A stretch of DNA of 64,000 nucleotides from Parascedosporium putredinis (GCA_949357655.1 CASHTG010000017.1:1674001-1738000), one strand, 5' to 3'. Positions 50,915 to 62,732 are shown, counted from the stretch's first letter. Numbers and translations are program-made. The notes: generated by a model not told the origin, from the letters alone.

Positions 50915-52762
50915 TTACGGATGTTTCGGACGATTTCTGTATTTATACGTGCCGTTGAGCTCGGGAAACTTTTGGCTAAAGGCCTCTCCCAAAGTCCAAT
51001 TGTCCAGGTTGCGAACGTGCTGGTCAAAAACCGGGTTGATGGTGATTTCGTCGGTCTCCGGGCTCCGGATGAGGACGTAGATGTCGTCGTAGGGCCAGTT
51101 GCAGGATATCGTCGAGGTGTAGGGGATGAAGTAGTTTTCGAGAGGGTAGTTCTGGTAGTTCCGAACCATGTGCTCCCGCATGCCCGGCCAGGGGACGTGG
51201 TCGAGCCAGGCCGGGTGCGGGACTGTGACCTGGGCCGGAAGAGGTTGCAACCACAGTGGGAGGCGTTCATAGTTTTCTTGGGAGGGCTCAACTTGCCACC
51301 GCATGAGCAGGAACATCATGTAGATGACCGCGAGCTGTTCAGGCAGCCTACAGAGATCTGGGAATGTCCCAATGATGGCGGTGAATAGGCTCGATAGTGG
51401 GTGGTCCGCCGTCGTGTCCTTGTTCAGGAGCGACGATACGGACGGATATTTTGGGCCGACAACCTCCTCTTTCGGCTGACCCTGGGCGATGAGATCGTGT
51501 CGTTCTTTGAGAAACTTTAACAGAATGTCGTCCAACAAACAGGTCGTCTCGTTGTTCTTGATCGGCGTGGCATAAACGGGCGTTGAATGGTCAGGCCCCG
51601 GGAGGCGGTAGGAGTCGGTCGGCGGAGGGTAAGTGCGGGGAGCGTGAGAGCTAGCCCATGTGGCGGTCGATTGCGACGGGTAGGTCTGGCTTGCGCTCAT
51701 AGGGCTGTGGACAGTTAGCGGTCGCGGAACCTGGCTAACTGCCTGATGATGCCTGGCGGTGAGGGGTTCGGATAGTGAACCGTAGCCACTACTCTTGTCC
51801 CCACTTATGGATAGGAACTCGGGGACACTATAGGGCCGGGAGACGAGAAAGCTGAGGTCGATGCGACTGTGGGGGTTTTCAAGCCGCGTTGAACGTCCTC
51901 TCGTTGACGTATCAAAGCCTGCGTGTGCTGATTGACCGTCGTATGGTGACTGTCGTGCGCATGCGCATTCGGTTGGGTATGCGCGCTGCTACTGCCATGG
52001 GCACGGTTCGAGGCTGTATCGGCACTGGCGCCGGGCGACATGATGCTCGAAGGGGTCGAGGCGATGGTGGACGGGGCGGGCGGTGGGAGGGGCTGAGAAG
52101 GGTGATAGCCCTGGCTTGCGGGGAGGCATAGGCGTGCTCGCCCTCGACCTTGTGGAGGGGAGATGAGATGCTGCAGAGTCGAGGTGATGCCGGCCAGCTG
52201 CCGCTTGATGTCGGCATTTTCCGCCTCGACGGCCTCCTGGCTTGGATGGCGGCCTGCAACTCCTTGTTGTGGTCCGAGTTCTTTAGCTGATCAATGATGC
52301 CTTCGAGCTGGGTAATCTTCTGCTTCGTCTTTTCGCGGATCGCGCGCTGAGCTACTCTATCTATGAGAAATCATCAAGGGTATACGTCAGCACGTTTGCA
52401 GTTCCAATCAGCGGGGCATAGAAGGCGGCAGCGAGGTCCAGTCGTGGATGAGAATGGAGACAGCCTAGGGCAGGCAAACGAGCAAGCCAAAAGTGAAAAT
52501 GTGTAGGGAAAGCAGCAGAACCGAGCGCGGGGTAGTTTAGTAGGGGGTTGTCATTTACCATTCTCTCTCTTCCTTTCTCGCTGCTCTTGGGTCATGTTGG
52601 CGACGGATCGGGGCTTCTTGTGAAGCCTGCGCCTCTGCGGATCTGAAGGGTCGGCGTCCATGGCGTCGTCCGGGGAGGGTGCTGGGATTCATTTTTGACA
52701 TGGGGCGCAGAAGCGTTGGAGTCTTGGTACGCAAAGGAGATGCTATCTGGAGAATTCGCCAT
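50915..52762 (-). CDS. bZIP transcription factor with DUF3425-type C-terminal domain
   Basis: Read on the minus strand, exon 1 is 52762-52559 and exon 2 is 52360-50915, with a 198-base intron (GTAAAT donor, CATAG acceptor). Translation starts MANSPDSISFAYQDSN. The basic region, split by the intron, reads RKREN|DRVAQRAIREKTKQ, followed by a leucine-zipper-like helix (ITQLEGIIDQL). This NDRxAQRAIR form, rather than the classical NxxAAxxCR, is usual in this fungal subfamily. A Pro/Ser/His-rich linker follows. The C-terminal domain contains TCLLDDILLKFLKERHDLI, YMMFLLMRWQVEPS, WLDHVPWPGMREHM and the segment ending in GTYKYRNRP. C losses (G on the + strand) at 52672-52675, 52239-52240 and 51838-51840 break the frame; restored, the exons sum to a multiple of three and give 550 residues. 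The family is clear. Target genes are unknown. Confidence 0.88.
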
Positions 52763-53566
52763 CCGGGAAGGGGTCGATACCAGTCGCCGACGCCCGGTGT
52801 AACACAGGGGCGTCGGGCTTGCTAGGTGATACTTTTTTCAGTCTACGACCAGAGCCCGGATAAGAGGAGCGTCAGTCGTATGCGTCGTGCAACAAGAAGT
52901 AGAACTTTATAGAGTACGGCGACCACGGCGAGGGCAAGAGGAGAGGTTAAGCCGCTACGAGCTGAGTTGGCCTAGGGAGGAGGGCAGGAGGCGGGGGCGG
53001 GAAAGAAAGGGACGCAGGCGATTTAAACAAGGAGCAGCTGTAACGTGATTGATGGAGCACGAAGAGGGAGCACAGTGATCTAACCGGAATAGACACTCGG
53101 CGCCGCGGTGGGGGTTTTGGGTATGTTGAAGAGCGAGGAGAAGGAAGAGGGAAAACCCCGAAGTAGGATCAAGAGAGAAAAAAAAAAAAAAAGGTTGCCG
53201 CTGGCCGGGAGGGTGTGCAGCGAGGTACAAGCTAAAACGAGGAGACAAGGAAGCACGAGTGAGAGAACCTGCCAAACTTGGGGATGGTGGGAGTGGCGAG
53301 GACGAGCAAATGGGTCAAAAAGGTTAGACGAGACAAGATGCGCTAGGGACGGGCAGGTAAAGATGGAGTGGCCAAAGGGCCAAAGTTCGACGGAGGTGTA
53401 AGGCGGGTTCTCTTTCGTGCAGCAAGTGGGTCGAGGTCGAGCGAAAGTAGACTTGAGAGACCAAAACCAGAGCAAGCCAAGCGCAAAAAGACAAGTTCGA
53501 ATTTGCTGGTCTGGAGCTGGTCTGGAGCTGGCCCCGTGGATTTTTAGTGGCAGGTAGGCGCAAAGG

Positions 53567-53712
53567 CAGAGAGAGAGAGAGGGGCGGGGGAAAAAGAGCC
53601 GGCACAAGGCTTTGTAATATTGGCCAGCCCAGCGCAGGCCTGTAGAGTCCAGCTGAGAGGTCTCAAAGGTGGATGGACACAACACGAGAGAGAGAGGGAG
53701 AGAGAAGAGAGA
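53567..53712. repeat. GA-rich simple repeats
   Basis: Two clusters of GAGA/AGAG repeats (about 53568-53600 and 53682-53712) form purine-only tracts on the + strand and can adopt mirror-repeat structures. Confidence 0.75.
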
Positions 53713-54383
53713 GGCGGCAATCTAACAAGAGAAGGGTTTCTTTTCCTAGATAGGGAAATTTGGAGCTGGCCCTCGGCGTGTGGGATAATTTTTGGGAGGG
53801 AACCAGGAAAATCCCGATTGCTGCGCGAGCGGGTATGCCGTCGGATTTTGAATCTTGGTTGGCGTCTGTACCACGATGTCGGGTAACAGATGAGGGTGAA
53901 ATGCGGTCTGCCTGACTTGTGTGGCTTTGTCGCTGGTAAGACAAGACAGCGCGAACCTGCTTAATCAGGCAAGGCGACGGAGTGTGGGGGTGAAGGGGTG
54001 AAGTGGGTGAAGGTCTGGTGAAGGGGGTGATCGATGGATTTGATCAATTGAATTGATGGGATGGCGAGTACGTACTTAGTACACATCAACTGATCCATAG
54101 ATGGATGTACCCAGCAGCACTCACGTCGTGTTTGATAGGGCAATGGCAACAACAAGGGTGCTGCTTTTGCTCATCGTGCCCCCGGGGTCGACAAAATGGA
54201 GAACGACTGGGATGAAGTGGAGGTAAAGAGGTGAAGGGAAAAGAGGAAGGAAAGAAAAACCAATAAAAAGAATAGGGAAACAGAGGTAGAAGAGTTTTCC
54301 TTCTCTTTTCGGGGGAGAAAAAGCAACAGCGGGCAACGGGAGTGATGTGGGCCGAAATAGTGCATCCGCTGGGGATACGGGCT

Positions 54384-54461
54384 CCAAGAAGAAGAAAAAA
54401 AGACAGAGAGAAAGAAAAAGAAAGAAAGAAAGACATGCAAGACTAGAGAGAGAGAGAGATC
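54384..54461. repeat. Purine tract (GAA, AAAG and GA repeats)
   Basis: Nearly 80 bases of almost pure purine on the + strand, passing from AAGAAG through AAAG repeats to a GA dinucleotide repeat at about 54445-54459. Confidence 0.8.
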
Positions 54462-56948
54462 GGTAAGCTCCCCCGGACGAAAACGGGTCGCTCTCCCGGA
54501 GGCCGGTTTTCGAGATAAAAGGAGAGAATGCAGCCGCGGTGGGGGCGCAAGAGGCTCGATTTCGAGCGGGAGATCTGAGCTCTCAAATCGAGGTAGGTCA
54601 GGATGATTGTGACGGCCCTTCAAAATGCGCTAGATGCAAGCACATTGAAATATCCCCTCTCGGGGTTACATCCGATCAATTTGCATCCTCGCTGAAGGAA
54701 GACGCGTGGAGGAGGTGCCCTTAGCTCAACGACTTGGCCCATGCATCAAACATGCTTGCGCACGAACAAGAACGCTGGAACCATTGGGGTGGCGCTGCGA
54801 TGGCCTGCCATAGGTACGATGGAGGAAAGGAGGTCGGGCTAATGGACCGAAGAGAAGCTCTGATCTATCGGCATTAAGAGAGTCCAGCTCGACATATTGA
54901 TCAATGCCCGATGGACTCAATCCGGGTATATGCTGAGCAATGCAGAATGAACCTACATGTAGTCTCCGAATAATCTCTGCGACAGGAGACGGAGATGGAG
55001 ACGGCGCTTGGAGGAAACCCGTAGACACGACCAGTAGGTATCCTCTACGTACAGGCAAAATCCCATTGATTACATTGATCTAGCAAGGCAAGCTATTGAA
55101 GCTATGAAAGCCCCAGCGAGGGTATCGAGGAGACAGAGAATATCGCATATTTACGGGCACAACCAGACAACCTCGAGAAAATACATCCATTACAAGCACA
55201 GAGCTGCGCTGCTCTTCTACAACACCCGCAGCTGGCCAAGAAGAGGTGCCTATTCTTTCAGAAGAAGGAGAAGGAAGAAAAAACCCTGACCCCAGCCAAC
55301 GCGGATGACGGTGTCCTGACACCTCCCCAGTCTTTCTCGGCCGCGAAAAGCACAGCTCGTGGTTCCACAGCAGCGAGCTGAGGCCAGGGATGTGGGTGTT
55401 TCAATGTTCTTTGCTGATCCCCGCGCAAGAGGGCTGCACAACCCTTTCATCACCCCCGGTCCAATATTGGCTGCCGGCCTCTGATAGTGTCCACTGTTGG
55501 TGGTCAAGGTGGTATGCACGCTCGAGAGGAGAGATGGAAATCATGATCGAGCTATTCGAGCGAGGAAGGGGTTAAAAAAGAGGATCCGAGCAAGCCTTTT
55601 TGGGTTTCCCTTCTTTCCTCAATACCTTAAAAGGACCCCTGTGTCAAGCCGCGGGTTGGCCGCCCACGCTGATACCAATAAAAGAAGAACCTCTAGGGGC
55701 CTCCGTGATGTACCAAGGTAAGGGATCGCTTCGATGGGGGAACAAGTACGAACAAGATGGTATGACTGACACTCTTCTTCCGTACACGCAAGTAAAAATT
55801 AAGAAGAAAAAGAAGAAGAAAGCCCATGCTGGCACTGAATCATCCCGGCTGGATCATTCAACGCTTCTCAAAGTCCACGCACGCTGTAAGACACAACTTA
55901 GCCGCCTCGGCGAGTAAATAGCAAAGCGCAGGGGGCGCATCGAAGCCTCCAAGGGCCATTTACACGGCATTAGGATTTGCCACGCCCTCGCGCGCGACCA
56001 GTCCGCGGACCATCTCCTCGAAGATTATCTTCACCCTAGGCCCTAGGCCAAGCTCAACAAGACGGAAGAAAAGGAGCGCGAGAGAGAAGGGAGAAACCCC
56101 CACCACCACCACCAGGTCCCTGATCCGCTCTCTCCGGGTAGCTGGTGTGGAGTGGAAGGGACAAGACCTGCAAGGACTGCATCGTGCGGGCGTCCAGCCC
56201 CGAACGGCAATCGGCGAGTCTAATTGATGCCTCCCACCAATCGAGCCTCTCCTTTCTGCTTTTACCTTTGTATGCCTTGTTTCCTTTTTCCTTGCTCCAT
56301 CCCCTATTACCATCCCCACTCCATACCCAATACCAGGATCCGAACCTGACAGGGCTCCTGCGCCGTGGGCCGCTGCGGGCGCCGCATCAAACGTTGAATT
56401 CGTCACGTGATGGATGGTCAAGCTCACTGTACGCCAGCTGCAGTGGCAAGCCCGGACCCGCCCAGCGCCGGGCACCTTTCAGCGATTTTGATGTGATTAC
56501 TTGTGCTATTACATTACTCCCGTCACTGCCACAACTATCAAGTGGTGACTGAAAGTCCAGGAGTGGCTGCATCCAATTGATCACTCCAACGTGCACATCG
56601 AAACGGCCGTCTTCTTGATTCAGTGCTGAACAGAACAACTCACACGCTTTGGAGAGGAATCATGTCGTGCATACAGAACCCTCTCCACCGTGTTTAATGA
56701 CCGCTCCCCGAGATCACTGGTCAAAGGTTTTATTCTTCTTTCCTTTTTTTTTTACTTCTTCTTTTCTTTTTGGCTTGGGCTGCTCCTCCATCAACTCTTT
56801 CTCTCTCAACGCCCCGCAGTCCGCGCCCTCACGAGCTTGATCCCGAATTCTTGGTTAACCCGGGCCCTACCGTCTTGAAGAGGCTACCTTTGGAGTCTCG
56901 GTTCTGCGAAACATCGGCGCTTGGCAGACTCTTCTCTTCGTACCAACC

Positions 56949-57625
56949 ATGGACGGAGAGACACCGACCGGACGCCTACCTGATGAGTATCCTCCCGGCG
57001 TGGGCAACGCCCTCGCCGAGGCTACCGCAATGTCTCTCAGGGCCATCGCCTCAACCACCCCTTTAGTAAGTCCTCTCGGTGAATTCGATTGCTTTCTGAG
57101 AACCGTGCTTTTCCATACCCATCGGGCCTTCCAAAGCCCCTCTCCTCTTTTATTCTTTCCGCCCAATCGCGAGGCATCTGCAGTTTCTAGTTTTGGGGAA
57201 CCTAGACAGACGCACTTATATCGTGGCGGTCTATGTGGCAACACAAACCACTCGTATTCCATCTCTTCTCTAGACTTGTTCCAAGTTCCAGTCTTCCCAG
57301 TTGCCTCCCACCTCCCACCCTCCTCACTACCTCAACAGCGTCATGGTGGAGGTCTTGATCCCCCATCACACCTCGGACGTGCAGAAGAAGCAGGCGATCA
57401 TGTCTTCAGACCTCCTTTTGGCCCTATGTGTGGCCCGGCCCCATCCGTGGCTCAGGATAGAGCAGGGATAGAGCAGGTAACGGTGCCGTCATAGCCCTGA
57501 GTAACGAACGCCTAGTCCTCTTTTCTTTCTGTTCACTGCGCTCTTAGGTAGTTCCGGACCCGTCTACCTGCTTGGCCGGTGTTATCTTGCCTTTATATCT
57601 AGGAGAACTGGTGCTCGTGACTTGA
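56949..57625 (+). CDS. Small hypothetical protein, three-exon model
   Basis: Exons 56949-57065, 57274-57476 and 57548-57625 fit well. Donors are GTAAGT at 57066 and GTAACG at 57477; acceptors are CTCTAG at 57273 and CTTAG at 57547; the second intron is 71 bases. One C must be restored in the CCCC run near 57440-57443, which is the same kind of error seen elsewhere; phases then close and the protein has 132 residues. Without it, the frame stops at 57469-57471 and gives 104 residues. The N-terminus reads MDGETPTGRLPDEYPPGVGN, the middle LNSVMVEVLIPHHTSDVQKK, and the end STCLAGVILPLYLGELVLV is hydrophobic. I do not recognise the family. It is on the same strand as APC10, 366 bases upstream. Confidence 0.42.
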
Positions 57626-57991
57626 ATTAGTCGCTAGAAGTCATCTTAATACACACATGTAGCATCTAGTTCTTTTGCCCTGTCGCTTGAGAGGGAAGGA
57701 GCGGCCAGTGCTAGTCTTTGACGCAACGACAAACAGATCCTAGCAATGCAGAGAGGATCATCCCCCAACTTCTTTGAAGATGTGCCATAGCATTTGATCA
57801 AACAACCCCCTTCACTTGATATCATAACTCTCCTGACACATTACACATTGCTATTCTCTTTGCGGATTGAAGATTGGTGTTGGAAAAGTGAACGATAGAA
57901 AGCTAATTGCCATCCTCTTCTTTCCGTCCCTCTCAAGGCCCGACCCTGAACCACGGCGATATACAGCTTCACCCCCGGCAGGCCCGACGCG
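57626..57991. other. Short intergenic region upstream of APC10
   Basis: About 370 bases that should hold the APC10 promoter and leader. No clear TATA or CT tract stands out. Confidence 0.45.
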
Positions 57992-59016
57992 ATGGACAGC
58001 AGCGAGATGATGGACGACAACTCCGAGTTCATCGACAACGACACGAGCCTCGCGTACGGCGACCATGATATCGAACTGGAAGGGCAGGACTACGTAGCCG
58101 GGGAGTATGAAGAAGGCGACGAATCCACGCAGGAAGCGGACGACGAAGTGGAAGAAGAGTCGGACGGGGAGGATGAAGGAATGGTCTACGACCCTCACCC
58201 CCGGGCCTCAAGGAAATTTCTAATCTCGGCAAGTTCACCGTGAGCACGCACAAGCAGGACAACGGGGTGGAGGAGCTGCGAAGCGATGATTTGACCAAGT
58301 TTTGGCAGTGAGTTCACCCTCTGCGCCTCCGCTAAATCACCTAACAAAGGCTTAAAAAAACTTGGATAGATCAGATGGGACGCAACCGCACAACCTAACC
58401 GTCTACTTTGTCAAAAGGTGGGCATCCGCGAGATCCGGTTCTACGTCGACTACGACCAAGACGAGTCGTACACGCCGACCCGCATCGTCTTCAAGTCGGG
58501 CACGAGCGAGAATAACATGATTCGCTTCGCCTCGATGGATCTCGTCAGCCCCAAGGGGTGGCAAAAGGTGCCCCTCGAAGGGGTGGGCGGCGGACCCGAC
58601 GGCAACACCCTCTTCTGCTGGGTCCTCCAGGTGTCCGTCACGGAGAACCACCAGAACGGCAAGGACACGCACCTCCGCGGCATCAAAATCTTTGCCCTCG
58701 ACACTGAGACGACGACGGCGGCGGCCGCCGCCGCGAGCAGTAACGGCCGACCTGATTTCGGAGCCTTGGGCGAGGTGGCCTCGGCGGACGCGCAGACGCC
58801 GGCGATGGGGACGCGGCGGCGGACGGGGAGGACGTCTCTTAGGCGGCCAGACGTCGATCCCGAGACGCCGGTGCGTCCCCCGAGGGGCGGCGGAAATGGG
58901 GAAGGGGAGGAAGGGCCGGGGGTGCGAGGAGCGGGAGCGGCCAGGCGGCGGGGATTCTGGCGGTGGCAGATCTGTCGTTGTCGGCGCAGTTTATGCGGGA
59001 GCCGGAGTTGCGGTGA
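57992..59016 (+). CDS. apc10: Anaphase-promoting complex subunit 10 (Doc1), DOC domain
   Basis: APC10 forms part of the substrate D-box receptor of the APC/C ubiquitin ligase and raises processivity. Exons are 57992-58307 and 58370-59016 (GTGAGT donor, GGATAG acceptor). A strongly acidic leader of about 65 residues (DNDTSLAYGDHDIELEGQD, EADDEVEEESDGEDEG) precedes the DOC domain. Domain hallmarks are LKEISNLGKFTVS, TKFWQSDGTQPHNLTVYF, REIRFYVDYDQDESYTPTRI and NHQNGKDTHLRGIKIF. An Ala-rich and Arg-rich insert follows. In the correct frame the protein ends ADLSLSAQFMREPELR, a Leu-Arg end comparable to the Ile-Arg tail by which APC10 docks on Cdc27. Breaks: a lost C in the run 58198-58202 (false stop at 58241), a lost G at 58417-58418, and one more shift before 58950. 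With three bases restored the length is 321 residues, longer than yeast Doc1 because of the acidic leader and insert. Confidence 0.94.
58714..58740 (+). repeat. GCG/GCC triplet repeat encoding Ala
   Basis: A GCG/GCC run inside the APC10 exon encodes seven consecutive Ala, after two Thr-Thr pairs. It lies after the DOC domain, in the linker before the C-terminal tail. Confidence 0.75.
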
Positions 59017-62000
59017 TTCTACGCCGAACACGCCAGTGCCCTTTTTTCTCTCTTTGACATGGTGATAGAAGTCGTTATGATACACGCACGCTAGTTTACG
59101 GTCTTTGGGGACCACCTATTACCAGAAAAAGAACCATGTCACTTCAATAAAATGCCATCATTCGAAACTCCCCTTTCGTTGAGGGAGCGTGCTGACCAGT
59201 TGCGAAGAGGGCAGTGGAAGCGTATGACTTTTGGTGCTCACCTCATTTCCCCGATGAGAAACTGGCAGATGTCATCCTGGGCAAATCTAGTAAAAAATGA
59301 AAGTGAAGGCTCATCAGTCTCACCACTCTATATCCTGTCATCTAGTTGTCGAAATACTATCGAAGAATCCTTGAACTCATCAAACTGCTGACACGATGTC
59401 AGAGGAGGCTGGCACGCTGGCTGTGTGGCATCCTTCGGGCTCCTCAAAGTGGAGACCAATCCCGGTTCGCGCGCCCGGAAGCCTTGTTCTAGGCGTTTTC
59501 CCTTTTCGGAGGCACCTTGCTGCTAATATGCCCGACACTATAGATGTACTCATGCATCGTGGGGCAACACGAAAAAGAAGCAAGAGCTTTGGGGGCTAAG
59601 TGCTGGGCTACGCCTGTGCGATGACTTAACCAGCCCAGTGACCGTGAGACTAGTGCGCGGAATGAGGCGGGGTGGCGGGAGAAGAGCATGATGACCCACT
59701 TGCTCCAGAACGAGAACGTCTCTTGGAGAGAGGGTAAGAGGGAGCTGCTTGTACTGGGAATCATCTAGCCATATTCAAGACCTTGGAGAGCGGAAGCGGA
59801 GGGTGAGGAATGGCAAAGAAGTGCGCTGGGGAATGGGGACTCGGGCCTCTAATCGGCGGGTCTCTCATAGATACACACAAAGAGAGGTGGGTCTATTGGG
59901 AAGAAAGGGCAAGAATTTGATAGCTCGGCAACCAATCTTTTGTTGGGTGGAGAAAATCGATAAAGTTACACCAAGATGATTCCATGCATAGAGGTAAACA
60001 CTTGGAGAATGAGCCCATGAGTTGGATTGGATACAGAGTGCATGGATTGCCTCACGTTAGGGGCTTAGACTCGAAGGGGATATTTGGAAAAAGAAAAAAG
60101 GTGCGCTCATACTGCGGGGTATTGAAAGATCAAGGGGGAGAGCTCTTGCTGCAGAAGCGGCTGGTGAATGAACTGATTTGAGGCCCTGGATTGATTGTCA
60201 TGGGTAACGATGCAGCAGATTGAAGATGAGGAGGGGAGCTTGGGGGAGTTGGGAGCTTTGGGGGAAGAGATGGTGTGAGCACTGCCACAAACCTCGATGA
60301 AGAAAATGGCCCACCGAAAACCGTTCTCGTGCCTCTTTTCCCGTGGCGAACTATTAGTTACAAGGGCGAGGCAGGTTGAAGGAACCATAGATGGATCCAA
60401 CCATCTCCGTGGAAAGCCACAGGAAAGAAGAAGTAGCCTTGAGCGATACGCTCTGGCTCTGTCCGAGTCCCCATCCAGTATAACAATGTCGTCTTGTTCA
60501 AAGATCACGCTAGGAAACCCCGGCGGACGGATAAGTCGCCTCCCGCTTGGGGGAAAGTGGGGCTGCGAAGCTCGACTGGGACGCAGATAATCGTTGGAGC
60601 TACTTTGATGTACGGGAAGACGTCACTAAAAGCCGAGAAAGCTCTTGAACCCCGATTCGGGACTCGGGCTGCCGAAGGACGCGAGGAACGCGAGGTGCAG
60701 CAACGTCCAGTGCCAAAAAGTGGTGTGGAATACATGTACATTTTAGTGGACGGGATGGATGGAATGGTTGGTCCAACCGTGGCAGCCATCAATTGGAATC
60801 CTCGATTGATTTTGTGAACTTGCTCCACGATTAATTCGTCTGCCTAACACATCCATGTGAAGGGAAAAGGTTGAAAGCCACTCAGAGCATGCCCACCATG
60901 TGGCAGCCCGCGTTTGCCTCGTTTTGAGTTCTCGGAGTGGCGTGGTCACGAAAGGCGAGCACACACCAGGCAACGCAAGCTCCGGGGAAGAAGGCCCCCG
61001 ATCAACAAAACGTTGGAAAGAATGGGGGATCTTGTTGCTGTTGGGCTTTCGGGAGGAGACGCGATCCAAAGACTCTAGCGAGGCAGTGACAGTTGCACAT
61101 GAGCCCAATGTACGTCGGTGGCAGAGGTGAAAGGTCTCCACATGCACACACCAAAAGGAAGAGATCCAATGTAACTGTTCACTTGCTGGCTTGGCTGGTA
61201 TACAGGGATCCATTGTAATTACTAGAGAATACAAGTTGATGATTTGAATTCATCTTGGGTTGCCACATTCTTCGGGTCTTGGCTGTTGGGTTGTCCTTGG
61301 GAGCACAGCTTGAATTGACGTCGTCTCAAAAGAGTACATCAAATGGAATAACACACTCCACTCAACACTGTCTTGGGCAACATGCGCCGCTCTATACCAC
61401 CGAATCGAGTACCGAGGTACTTTCGTACTTCAACGTTGTCAATGTTGTAACACTACCTCGATTCGCCGGCGGTGGACTGAAGTGTTGTGATTTGTCGCTG
61501 GCAACAAGAACCTCGACGTTCTAGCCCGAAGCGGGTGAGCGAGGGCGCTGCGCCGTCCGACCGTTGTGGCCCTCCGCCGTCGGTGATCTTCCCAGTCCCA
61601 GGCCAGGAAGCTCCTCTAGGAAGCTTCAGATCCGGATTAGCGTATCCTTCTCGAGGCTTGGCTCACGAACTGGACTGGGCCCTTTCACCAAGACGTGTCG
61701 CAATCTTGACATGTATTCTTCGCAACGCGCAGCTCTTTTCCTTTTTGTTTCTCTGGGTCTGGTGACTGACCATCGCAAGCACTGCCCCCTCTAGAAGGCA
61801 GAAGGAAGCTCGGAGGAGATCCACCGGTGGGGACCTCTATGATCGATCCATTTGATTGATATGAATTGATCCATTTTGCGCCAACTGTACGGCCTGCACA
61901 CCGCAGCAAAAGAAAAAGTTTGGTTGATCATTTAATTCATTGGCGCCGGGGAGGATGCGACCCGCCCGCTCCAGTGCTGAAGTGGCATTCCCGGTCACGA

Positions 62001-62040
62001 ATCGAAGACTTCAATGTTGGCTTGGCCATGCTCGCCCTAG

Positions 62041-62066
62041 AAACACACGAAAACACACGAAAACAC
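62041..62066. repeat. Short tandem repeat, 10-base unit
   Basis: Two perfect copies and a partial third copy of AAACACACGA stand head to tail. It is too short for a satellite and its function is unknown. Confidence 0.8.
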
Positions 62067-62692
62067 TACATGGGGAGTTCGTCTTTTGCCTGACTTGTCA
62101 GAGGAGGCGAGCCCTCTTTTTTTTTTTTTTCTCTTCTGGATGGCTGTCGACCTGCGTCGAGGACAGTTCACAACCTTCAAGTCGCCACACGCCAAACCAA
62201 CCCTCAAAAGTGACAGGGGAATAAGCCACGCGAGGGGCCTTGGGCTTCTTTCTGGCTTTCCACGAGTGATCCGCGCCGGGCGCAAGGCCTCTTGATCCCT
62301 CTCGTGGCGTGGCTAATGCCCAACTTGTCGACTTGGGGGATCGCGTGTAAGCTGGATGTAATGGATCCATGCATTGTGAGATATTGTCACCCTCAATCAA
62401 TAATCGGGATATTAGCCCCAAGCCTACTATAGCCCCTTGATGAAGCTGATCCCCGGGAATCGACGGGTATTGAATACATTGATGGGGGGGAAAGGGGACC
62501 AAAGAACGGGATAATGGATAACACGGAACACCCTCAGGGCTCGGCTCGTATCAAACAAAAGAAAAAAGCGAGACAAGGCAAAAAACCATCAAGATTCGAG
62601 GCCCTGTAAAGGTGGCGTTTGCGGCGTGGGCTCTCTGACCCCACTTGCCAAGAGCTCCGCCTGTTTCTCTTTTCCCCGGGCCTGGCCATGCC

Positions 62693-62732
62693 GGGATGGG
62701 ATGGGCAAGATGGGGATGGGATGGGGATGGGG
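62693..62732 (+). repeat. G-rich GGGATG repeat tract
   Basis: Repeated GGGATGGGATGGG and GGGGATGGG words give seven G runs of three or more within 40 bases. They are separated by two- or three-base AT-containing loops except one longer loop (GCAAGAT part). The pattern fits G-quadruplex formation on the + strand. Confidence 0.7.

Larger units (their letters stand above)
52763..56948. other. Divergent intergenic region with long CT-rich leader for the bZIP gene
   Basis: About 4.2 kb between the minus-strand bZIP gene and the next plus-strand gene. From 52970 to 54470 the + strand is rich in GA tracts, so the bZIP mRNA side is CT-rich. The longest frames here (for example 53685-53080 on the minus strand) are low-complexity products of these tracts. 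A 12-base duplication built on TCTGGAGCTGG lies at 53508-53530. Near 56230-56340 and 56725-56800 the + strand is CT-rich, as expected for a leader of the next gene. Confidence 0.5.

Noticed and set aside
53080..53685. 201-codon minus-strand frame
   Set aside because: Low-complexity Leu/Ser/Pro product of CT repeats in the bZIP leader.
56330..56420. B-box-like GGTTCGGATCC on the minus strand
   Set aside because: No A box or acceptor stem at the right distance.
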